Below, piece after piece: positions 43,462-50,135 of a stretch of DNA of 54,831 bases. The stretch spans positions 1 to 54,831 of the forward strand of contig SUZF01000015.1 of the NCBI GenBank assembly GCA_015060065.1, written 5' to 3'. The stretch comes from Rikenellaceae bacterium. GTDB taxonomy: Bacteria > Bacteroidota > Bacteroidia > Bacteroidales > Rikenellaceae. The first letter of the stretch is position 1. Each line of letters begins with the position of its first letter. Below the pieces are notes generated by a model that searched no databases, was not told where the DNA came from, and worked only from the letters and a program-made list of their open reading frames with translations. The position numbers and the translations under genes are program-made.

Positions 43462-44793
43462 ATGAAGAGAATATTCTGGTTTTTGGTGCTTATTTGCGGA
43501 TTTATGCCTGTGGTAACTGCGCAGGCACAGAGGGTCTATCGCTCGGAGTTTGTGACTTACGATATGCGCGAGGATGCCCGTGCCGCCAAGCGAACTGATG
43601 GTGTGAATTTCCGCACTATAAATCCTGCATTCGACAGCGAGAAGGATGGCGTGAAAATCTATCTCCAAAAGTTTGATGTGCCGGCATCGTGGAACGACTA
43701 TAACGCCTACCTGCATCTCGAAAATGTGCAGTCGGCATACGTGCTGATGCTGAACGGAGAGGTGGTTGCCGAGGTCGAGGATGACCGCACACCTGCCGAG
43801 TTTATGGTATCGCCTTGGCTGCGACAGGGCGAGAATGTGATGGTCGTGGCTCTCTATAAGAGTGGCTATGCCGACATCCAGCAGCAGGATGCACATCCGG
43901 AGCGCAAGCCCTTCTGCGGGTCGTACCTTATGGCGCAGCGCAAACTTCACATCTTCGATTTCTCGGCAGAGATTGTCCCCAACGAGACCCGCGAGTACGG
44001 AATCCTCGAATTGGATGTGATTGCCCGCAATAACTTTAATTACGAGGAGACCATCGCCATAGGCTACGATATCTATGGGCCCGACGGCAAACTTATCGAC
44101 TACACTGTGCGCGAACTGACCATTCCGGGACGCTCGCAGGATACGCTCCGTATTCGTGCCGACATCTACCACTCGTACAAATACAAGTGGGGCGGCAACC
44201 GCGGTCAGGCTCCGTTATACTCGCTGATGCTCTACGTCAAGCGCAACGGAATGATTTACGAATACATCCCCTTCAAGCGCGGTTTCGGGCGCACGGAGTA
44301 TGCCGATGGTAAGATTATCCGTTTCGACGAGCCGGTAAATCTTGTGCGTCGTCGCTACTCCTCGGCGGCTACGCCTTCGGTTGCCGAGAGTGAGATTGCA
44401 GGGCTTAAACGTGAGGGAGCCAACCTGCTGGTGGTGGATTATCCGCAGCCGAGGTGGTTTTATGACCTGTGCGACAAGTTGGGGATGTACGTCATCGATA
44501 GAGCCAACATCAACGCCCCGAAGGCTTCGCTCGACCGCAAGGTGGGAGGCACGCCATCGAATAATCCGGCACTCTGCGAGGAGTATATCGAGCGTGTGAA
44601 GGCTATGTATTTCCGCTCGCGCAACCATTCGTGCATCGTGGGCTTTATGCTCGGAGGCAAGGCGGGTAACGGATACAATATGTACAAGGCATACGAACTG
44701 CTCTCCTCGCAGGAGAGTCGTCGTCCCATAATCTATGAGGCTGCCGAAGGGGAGTGGAATAGCGATAACGTCGAATTTAAGGCTCAAAATTAA
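43462..44793 (+). CDS. Secreted GH2 (beta-galactosidase-like) fold protein, probably non-catalytic
   Basis: 443 residues with a signal peptide (MKRIFWFLVLICGFMPVVTAQA). Regions follow the GH2 order: a jelly-roll sugar-binding domain (about 25-165, FDVPASWNDYNAYLHLENVQ), an Ig-like domain (about 170-280), and the start of a TIM barrel (about 290-443, LVVDYPQPRWFYDLCDKLGMYVID). The acid/base motif (LGNES in active GH2) reads LGGKA (397-401), and the barrel ends before a nucleophile glutamate can be placed. It is under half the size of LacZ. It may bind rather than cut glycans. ATG at 43459 is an alternative start. It is followed closely by rlmH. Confidence 0.7.
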   Translation: MKRIFWFLVLICGFMPVVTAQAQRVYRSEFVTYDMREDARAAKRTDGVNFRTINPAFDSEKDGVKIYLQKFDVPASWNDYNAYLHLENVQSAYVLMLNGEVVAEVEDDRTPAEFMVSPWLRQGENVMVVALYKSGYADIQQQDAHPERKPFCGSYLMAQRKLHIFDFSAEIVPNETREYGILELDVIARNNFNYEETIAIGYDIYGPDGKLIDYTVRELTIPGRSQDTLRIRADIYHSYKYKWGGNRGQAPLYSLMLYVKRNGMIYEYIPFKRGFGRTEYADGKIIRFDEPVNLVRRRYSSAATPSVAESEIAGLKREGANLLVVDYPQPRWFYDLCDKLGMYVIDRANINAPKASLDRKVGGTPSNNPALCEEYIERVKAMYFRSRNHSCIVGFMLGGKAGNGYNMYKAYELLSSQESRRPIIYEAAEGEWNSDNVEFKAQN

Positions 44794-44817
44794 GAACTCG
44801 AAATCTGGATTGCAGTA

Positions 44818-45291
44818 ATGAATATTGACTTGATAGTTGTCGGTAAGACGGATATGCGCGAGGTCGAGAGTTTGGTGACGATGTACGCCAAGCGCATCAA
44901 CTTCTATTGCAAATTCTCGATTACGACCCTGCCCGATGTGAAGAACACCAAGAGCCTCTCAACCAAGCAGCAACGCGCTGCCGAAGGCGAGGCTATCCTG
45001 CGTCAGGTGGCGGATGGCGACTATGTGATGCTGCTCGACGAGAGGGGCGAGGAGTTCCGCTCGCTCGACTTTGCGCAGTGGCTACAAAAACGACTCAATA
45101 GCGGTATTCGTCAGCTGGTGTTGGTCATCGGAGGCCCCTATGGCTTCTCGGAGGAGGTCTATGCCCGTGCCAATGGGAAACTGTCGCTCTCGCGAATGAC
45201 CTTTTCGCACCAGATTGTACGCGCAATCTTTACCGAGCAACTCTATCGGGCATTCGCCATACTCAACAACGACCCCTATCATCACGAATAA
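44818..45291 (+). CDS. rlmH: 23S rRNA (pseudouridine1915-N3)-methyltransferase RlmH
   Basis: 157 residues of the SPOUT family. It methylates pseudouridine 1915 in helix 69 of 23S rRNA. The trefoil-knot signature LVIGGPYGFSEEVYARAN and the C-terminal YRAFAILNNDPYHHE are diagnostic. It lies between the GH2-like gene (24 bases) and a LuxR-type regulator (15 bases). Confidence 0.97.
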   Translation: MNIDLIVVGKTDMREVESLVTMYAKRINFYCKFSITTLPDVKNTKSLSTKQQRAAEGEAILRQVADGDYVMLLDERGEEFRSLDFAQWLQKRLNSGIRQLVLVIGGPYGFSEEVYARANGKLSLSRMTFSHQIVRAIFTEQLYRAFAILNNDPYHHE

Positions 45292-45306
45292 CCTCTCTCA
45301 CAAGTA

Positions 45307-45954
45307 ATGGAACATCCACGCCTGCAAATAGCCGTTATAACACCCTCGGTGTTGATGAATCTCGGTTTGAAGAGTATTCTTGAACGTATCGTGCCTATTG
45401 CCGAGGTCTTTACATTTACTTCGGCAGAGGAGATGACCGCATCGGGCGAGAGTTTTTTTCACTACTTCGTGTCGGCTCCTATTTTTCTCGAAAATAACAC
45501 ACTCTTCCTTGGCGGAGGTCATAAACCGATTGTGCTGACCGATTCGGATGCTCCGATTGCAAGTCTTGCAGGTATTCCGCATTTGAATATCAACCAGAAC
45601 GAGTCGTCGCTGGTGAGAGATGTTCTTCGCCTGCATCACGGAGCGCACCCCGACGGTATGCACCATCCGCACCATCTTCATCCCATGGGAGAATCTGCGC
45701 ATCAGATGACCCACACGGCACCTCATCCGTTGCCGATGCGGGGCGAGGAGGTGTTGTCGGCTCGCGAGATAGAGGTCTTGGCGTTGATTGCCAGGGGTTT
45801 GCTCAATAAAGAGATTGCCGATAAATTGAATATCGGTCTTACGACTGTTATCTCGCATCGTCGCAATATTGTCGAGAAACTCGGTATGCGTTCAGTGTCG
45901 GCTTTGACAATCTATGCCGTGATGAGGGGATATATAGACATATCTGCGCTGTAA
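45307..45954 (+). CDS. LuxR-type regulator with pseudo-receiver and histidine-rich linker
   Basis: 215 residues. The N-terminal half (1-105) is receiver-like (IAVITPSVLMNLGLKSILE) but lacks a recognisable phospho-acceptor Asp, acidic pair and lysine. Residues 110-140 hold 11 histidines (e.g. HHGAHPDGMHHPHHLHP). A canonical LuxR/NarL helix-turn-helix follows (about 146-205: LSAREIEVLALIARGLLNKEIADKL...ISHRRNIVEKLG). A metal- or haem-responsive regulator is plausible (inference). It shares an operon with rlmH and lies upstream of a TonB-dependent receptor. Confidence 0.8.
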   Translation: MEHPRLQIAVITPSVLMNLGLKSILERIVPIAEVFTFTSAEEMTASGESFFHYFVSAPIFLENNTLFLGGGHKPIVLTDSDAPIASLAGIPHLNINQNESSLVRDVLRLHHGAHPDGMHHPHHLHPMGESAHQMTHTAPHPLPMRGEEVLSAREIEVLALIARGLLNKEIADKLNIGLTTVISHRRNIVEKLGMRSVSALTIYAVMRGYIDISAL

Positions 45955-45970
45955 ATAGTTGTGAATTGAC

Positions 45971-46031
45971 CCCTCCGGTCTGCGACCGTTTATGGGGATA
46001 CCGGGGAGCGCGACCAAGGTCGCTTATGGGG
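45971..46031 (-). repeat. CCCCATAAGC hairpin element, two minus-strand copies
   Basis: Read on the minus strand, 46031-46003 is CCCCATAA with a perfect 6-bp stem GCGACC-TT-GGTCGC and then GCTCCCC. 45997-45971 is CCCCATAA with stem CGGTC-GCA-GACCG but a different right flank (GAGGGG). The latter is a partial copy. Confidence 0.7.
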
Positions 46032-46047
46032 ATACCGGGGAAATTAA

Positions 46048-46125
46048 GGAGTTTGAGGAGTTTGAGGAAAGTAAAAAAACTCCCATCCAGCCCACCCGGC
46101 CCATCTAACTCGTCAAACTCATCTT
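46048..46125. repeat. 9-nt periodic region
   Basis: GGAGTTTGA is repeated twice (46048-46065). Then, in 9-nt phase from 46082, come CCCATCCAG, CCCACCCGG, CCCATCTAA, CTCGTCAAA and CTCATCTTC, leading into element copy 3. The bases change but the period and the leading CCC/CTC are kept. Confidence 0.65.
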
Positions 46126-46156
46126 CCCCATAAGCAATCTCTGATTGCGCCCCCAT
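46126..46156 (+). repeat. CCCCATAAGC hairpin element, copy 3
   Basis: CCCCATAA is followed by a perfect 6-bp stem (46134-46139 GCAATC, loop TCT, 46143-46148 GATTGC), then GCCCCCAT and nonamer-like CCCCATTCT units. Confidence 0.75.
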
Positions 46157-46182
46157 ATTCCCCATTCTTCCCAATAATAAAA

Positions 46183-46197
46183 GACCCCAAAGGGGTC
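46183..46197. repeat. Short hairpin GACCCC-AAA-GGGGTC
   Basis: A perfect 6-bp stem with a T-rich flank on the minus strand (TTTTATTATT). No minus-strand gene ends here, so it is listed as part of the repeat cluster that fills 45955-46280. Confidence 0.5.
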
Positions 46198-46280
46198 AAT
46201 TGTCAATGGCTCTCTCCTGAAATTCCTTATAAATAAGGATTGCACGAACGGTAAAAAATCAATTACTTTGCATCCGAAAG

Positions 46281-48521
46281 ATGCAAAGAGTTACACTATT
46301 GATACTGCTTGTGCTGTTGTCGTTGCAGGCAATGGCTGTCGAGCCTCCTATCGAGAAGCCCGACACGGTACTCACTATCGGCTCTGTTGAGGTTACATCA
46401 ATCAAGCAAGGTACAACCCTGCGAGGCAAGGCTATCGCAGCCACGCTGATTGATGCCGAAATGGCACAGCGCAACCACATCGCAGCATTGAAAGATGCCT
46501 CGGAGGTGGTCCCCAACTTCTACATCCCCGACTACGGCTCGCGTATGACCACATCGGTCTATGTGCGAGGTCTGGGTGCGCGTATCGACCAGCCGGTGGT
46601 GGGTATGAATATCGACAATGTGCCGGTGATGACCAAGGAGGGGTATGACTTCGAGATGGTCGATATCGAGCGCATCGAGATTCTGCGAGGCCCGCAATCT
46701 ACGCTCTATGGTCGCAACACGATGGGGGGCGTGGTAAATATCTACACCCTCTCGCCCTTCAATTGGCAGGGCGTAAGGCTTGGCGTGGAGTATGGCTCCG
46801 GAAATACAATCAAGGCGAAGGCCTCGACATATCAGAAGATTCTGCCCAATCTGGCAACTTCGGTGTCGGCTTACTATACGCGCACTGACGGTCTTTTCGA
46901 GAACTTGCATACGGGCAAGATGTGCGACCGCGAGCAGCAGGGTGGTGGTCGCTTCAAGTTGGCGTGGCGTAGCGACCGGTTGAAGATTGAGAATACTCTC
47001 GCCTTTTCGCTGACCAAGCAGGGAGGCTATCCATACGCCTATGCAGGCGAGGATATTGTGGATGATGCAGGCAAGCTGATTATCGCCAATGGCGAGATAC
47101 GCTATAACGACCCTTGTGGTTATGAGAGGGTTGAGGTTAGCGATGGCGTGACGGTGCGATACGATGCACCCAAGTTCTTGGTTTCGAGCATCACAAGTTA
47201 CCGCTACCACGACGACAAGATGACCCTCGACCAGGATTTTATGCCGCTCTCTTACTTTACGCTGGTGCAGGCTCGCGAGGAGCATACCGCCACCGAGGAG
47301 GTGGTCATCCGCTCGAAGGAGAGCGAAAACCGTATCTACAATTGGCTGTGTGGCGTCTTCGGATTCTTTAAGCAGAGCGATATGAATGCCCCTGTACGTT
47401 TCAAGCAGACGGGCATCGAGGAGTTGATTATAAAAAATGCATCAACATCTTCGGGCATTGACCTTACGTTCAATAACGAGGAGTTGCTCTTCGATTCGGG
47501 ATTCGATATCCCGACGTGGGGCGTGGCTGCATACCACGAATCGAGCGTCACACTCGGCAAGTTCCACTTGACGGCAGGTGTCCGTTTTGATTATGAACGC
47601 GCCCGACTCGACTACCTCTGCGCGAGTGATGCGGAGGGGCAGTTCGGACTATCGCCCATAACGCCCGACCGCTTTGGTGGCCGTCTGCATAACGACTTCT
47701 TCGAGATTCTGCCGCGCGTGACGGCTACGGTGCGTTTCGATGCCCGCAATTCGCTCTATGCCTCGGTATCGAAGGGTTATAAGGCGGGTGGCTTTAATAC
47801 GCAGATGTTCTCGGAGGTGCAGCAGGCACGACTGATGAAGCAGATGGGTGTGGCAATGAATCGTATGAGTATTGACGAGATTGTGAGATACAAGCCCGAA
47901 TGGAGTTGGAACTACGAGATTGGGGCGCACGCGGCCACCGCTGACGGACGTTTTGTTGCCGAGGCGGCACTCTTCTATATCGACTGCCGCGACCAGCAAC
48001 TTACGGTCTTTCCGGAGGGGCAGACGACGGGTCGAATGATGACCAATGCGGGCAAAACTCGCAGTTTCGGTGCCGAAATGTCGGCAAGAGTTTCGCCTTT
48101 CAAGAAATTCGATGTATCTTTGTCCTACGGTTACACCAATGCCCGCTTTGTGGAGTTCCGCAGCGGCAAGAGTGACTACGCAGGACAGTATGTCCCCTAT
48201 GCACCGCAACATACGGCAGCAGCAAGGGCAACCTACGAGATTGTAATCCCGACCCGATGGTTGGAGCGCATAATGCTCGGCGTGGGATATAAGGGCGTGG
48301 GTCCGATATTCTGGAACGAGGAGAATACATTGAAGCAGAACTACTACTCTCTGCTCGATGCCTCGGTACGCTTCTCGGCACGTCACTACTCGGTGGAGGT
48401 GTGGGGGCGCAACCTTACGGGTGCGGAGTATGCGGTATTCCACTTTGAGTCGATATCGCACCCCTTCCAGCAAAAGGGTCGCCCGCGAACTTTTGGTGTA
48501 ACTTTGAATATAAACCTATAA
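46281..48521 (+). CDS. TonB-dependent outer-membrane receptor
   Basis: 746 residues with a signal peptide (MQRVTLLILLVLLSLQAMA). The plug domain (about 45-160) has the IERIEILRGPQSTLYGRNTMGGVVNI signature, and a 22-strand barrel runs to the end (ARHYSVEVWGRNLTGAEYAVF...TFGVTLNINL). There is no SusD partner or carboxypeptidase-like N-terminal domain, so it belongs to the siderophore/haem/cobalamin-type class rather than SusC. The substrate is unknown. It is co-transcribed with a small lipoprotein gene 8 bases downstream and lies next to the histidine-rich LuxR-type regulator. Confidence 0.9.
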   Translation: MQRVTLLILLVLLSLQAMAVEPPIEKPDTVLTIGSVEVTSIKQGTTLRGKAIAATLIDAEMAQRNHIAALKDASEVVPNFYIPDYGSRMTTSVYVRGLGARIDQPVVGMNIDNVPVMTKEGYDFEMVDIERIEILRGPQSTLYGRNTMGGVVNIYTLSPFNWQGVRLGVEYGSGNTIKAKASTYQKILPNLATSVSAYYTRTDGLFENLHTGKMCDREQQGGGRFKLAWRSDRLKIENTLAFSLTKQGGYPYAYAGEDIVDDAGKLIIANGEIRYNDPCGYERVEVSDGVTVRYDAPKFLVSSITSYRYHDDKMTLDQDFMPLSYFTLVQAREEHTATEEVVIRSKESENRIYNWLCGVFGFFKQSDMNAPVRFKQTGIEELIIKNASTSSGIDLTFNNEELLFDSGFDIPTWGVAAYHESSVTLGKFHLTAGVRFDYERARLDYLCASDAEGQFGLSPITPDRFGGRLHNDFFEILPRVTATVRFDARNSLYASVSKGYKAGGFNTQMFSEVQQARLMKQMGVAMNRMSIDEIVRYKPEWSWNYEIGAHAATADGRFVAEAALFYIDCRDQQLTVFPEGQTTGRMMTNAGKTRSFGAEMSARVSPFKKFDVSLSYGYTNARFVEFRSGKSDYAGQYVPYAPQHTAAARATYEIVIPTRWLERIMLGVGYKGVGPIFWNEENTLKQNYYSLLDASVRFSARHYSVEVWGRNLTGAEYAVFHFESISHPFQQKGRPRTFGVTLNINL

Positions 48522-48529
48522 AAGAAAAA

Positions 48530-48973
48530 ATGATGAAGAAGATTTTAATGATGTGTGTGGTGGCTTTGTTTGCTATTGCATGTGGCGACAAAGAGCCTCT
48601 GATTGAGAAGCCGGATGTGCTGACCGTCAAGCAAAATGGCGAAGCGGTATATACCGATAACGAGGTTACGTGGCGCATTGTGCCGAGTGCCGCGACCGTA
48701 ACACCGGCTCTCTATTCCCTCTATATGGACGGTACTCGTTTTGTCGAGGCTATGCCGATGCTCGATATGGAGGTGCTCGATTTGGCAAATCAGCACGTCA
48801 AGCCCGAAGAACACTTCCTTCACGAAGCAGAGTCGGTAGTGCCGAGCATTAAGGGTAACCCGATGCCGCGATATACGCTGACCAACTTCCGTTGCGAGGT
48901 AACGGATTGGGAGGTATTGAAGGTGTCGTTTACCTGTGTCGGATACGATGTAACTTACGTCAAAAATCTATAA
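48530..48973 (+). CDS. Small lipoprotein, unknown function
   Basis: 147 residues. The lipobox is ALFAIAC (C18). The mature part is beta-rich, without recognised domain. It lies between the TonB receptor (8 bases) and nadC (12 bases), so it may be an accessory surface protein for the receptor. The start could also be the adjacent ATG at 48533. Confidence 0.7.
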   Translation: MMKKILMMCVVALFAIACGDKEPLIEKPDVLTVKQNGEAVYTDNEVTWRIVPSAATVTPALYSLYMDGTRFVEAMPMLDMEVLDLANQHVKPEEHFLHEAESVVPSIKGNPMPRYTLTNFRCEVTDWEVLKVSFTCVGYDVTYVKNL

Positions 48974-48985
48974 AATATAATAGCG

Positions 48986-49837
48986 ATGAAAGCAGAATAC
49001 AAACCCTACGTTGAAGAACTAATCTCACTTGCCATCAAGGAGGATATCGGCGATGGCGACCACACCTCGCTGTGCTGCATCCCTGCCGAGCAGCAGGGTA
49101 AGATGCGCCTTCTCTGCAAGCAGGAGGGTATAATTGCGGGCATAGAGATTGCACGTCTTGTGTTGGAACGATTGGACCCCTCGATGCACTTCGAGCAACT
49201 TATCGAGGATGGTACGCGCGTGAAGGTTGGCGATGTGGCGTTCTATGTTTCGGGTAGCGAGCGCTCGCTGTTGCAGGCAGAGCGTATCCTGCTCAATATT
49301 ATGCAGCGAATGAGCGGTGTAGCCACCCAGACGGCTATCTATGTTGCGCGTTTGGAGGGTCTGCATACCAAAGTCCTCGATACTCGCAAGACCACACCCG
49401 GTATGCGCGTGCTGGACAAGATGGCAGTGAAGATTGGCGGTGGCGAGAATCATCGCATAGGTCTTTTCGATATGATTCTGCTTAAAGATAACCATATCGA
49501 CTTTGCGGGAGGTGTGCGTAAGGCTGTCGAGAAGGCTCGCGAGTATTTGAAGGCTACGGGTCGCAATATCCCCATCGAGTGTGAGGTGCGTACTTTGGAG
49601 GATATCGACGAGGTCTTTGCCGCAGGCGGTGCTGACCGTATCATGTTCGATAACTTTACTCCGGAGCAGACCCGCGTGGCTGTCGAGAAGGTGGCAGGAC
49701 GCTGCGAGACCGAGTCGAGTGGCGGTATCACGCTCGACAATCTGCGTGACTATGCCGAGGCAGGAGTTGATTTTATCTCTGTCGGAGCATTGACTCATCA
49801 GATTAAGTCGCTTGATATGTCGCTCAAAGCCTGTTAA
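48986..49837 (+). CDS. nadC: Nicotinate-nucleotide pyrophosphorylase (quinolinate phosphoribosyltransferase)
   Basis: 283 residues; makes nicotinate mononucleotide from quinolinate and PRPP in NAD synthesis. The catalytic segments DTRKTTPGMRVLDKMAVKIGG, HRIGLFDMILLKDNHID and IECEVRTLEDIDEV are standard. No nadA or nadB is nearby. It is followed by the 77-bp element copy B. Confidence 0.97.
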   Translation: MKAEYKPYVEELISLAIKEDIGDGDHTSLCCIPAEQQGKMRLLCKQEGIIAGIEIARLVLERLDPSMHFEQLIEDGTRVKVGDVAFYVSGSERSLLQAERILLNIMQRMSGVATQTAIYVARLEGLHTKVLDTRKTTPGMRVLDKMAVKIGGGENHRIGLFDMILLKDNHIDFAGGVRKAVEKAREYLKATGRNIPIECEVRTLEDIDEVFAAGGADRIMFDNFTPEQTRVAVEKVAGRCETESSGGITLDNLRDYAEAGVDFISVGALTHQIKSLDMSLKAC

Positions 49838-49864
49838 AATATCTCGTCTAAATCGGTGATTTTG

Positions 49865-49941
49865 GCGTTATACGATTTTGGTTAAAGGGGTCACATACGT
49901 TATAGTATGCTCCCCCTCCACCCAAAACCGCAAGCCTAAAA
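49865..49941 (+). repeat. 77-bp structured interspersed element, copy B
   Basis: Same length and layout as copy A (22640-22716): GCGTTATAC at the left, GCAAGCCTAAAA at the right, centre GGTCACATACGT..TAGTATGCTCCC. The arms differ in sequence from copy A but still pair at most positions (e.g. TTTTGG at 49876-49881 with CCAAAA at 49922-49927). It lies 27 bases after the nadC stop. Confidence 0.85.
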
Positions 49942-50115
49942 ATCCCTCGATTTATACGGATATTTGGGTTGGATGTTGCGCGAGCCTTGAAATTCCACCT
50001 TTTATACAATTTGCTGCTTTGTACAACCCTGTAAGCCTGAAAATCCCTCGATTTATACGGATATTTGGGTTGGGTGCTGCGCGAGCCTTGAAATTCTGCC
50101 TTTTATACTATTTGC
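49932..50115 (+). repeat. 101-bp-period direct repeat, two copies
   Basis: 83 bases at 49932-50014 recur at 50033-50115 with few changes. Each copy starts with AAGCCT(A/G)AAAATCCCTCG and contains GATTTATACGGATATTTGGG and GCGCGAGCCTTGAAATTC. The first copy begins inside the right end of the 77-bp element. The gap before the next gene (49838-50135) contains only these elements. Confidence 0.9.
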
Positions 50116-50135
50116 GGGCAAGCGCTCGATATAAG

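Noticed and set aside
43462..44793. Active beta-galactosidase
   Set aside because: The acid/base motif is replaced by LGGKA and no nucleophile glutamate is identifiable; the length is under half of LacZ.
49878..50135. N-terminal extension of the DUF2156-GNAT gene
   Set aside because: The extra 86 codons read through the 77-bp element and the 101-bp repeats, and DUF2156 proteins begin at the chosen start.
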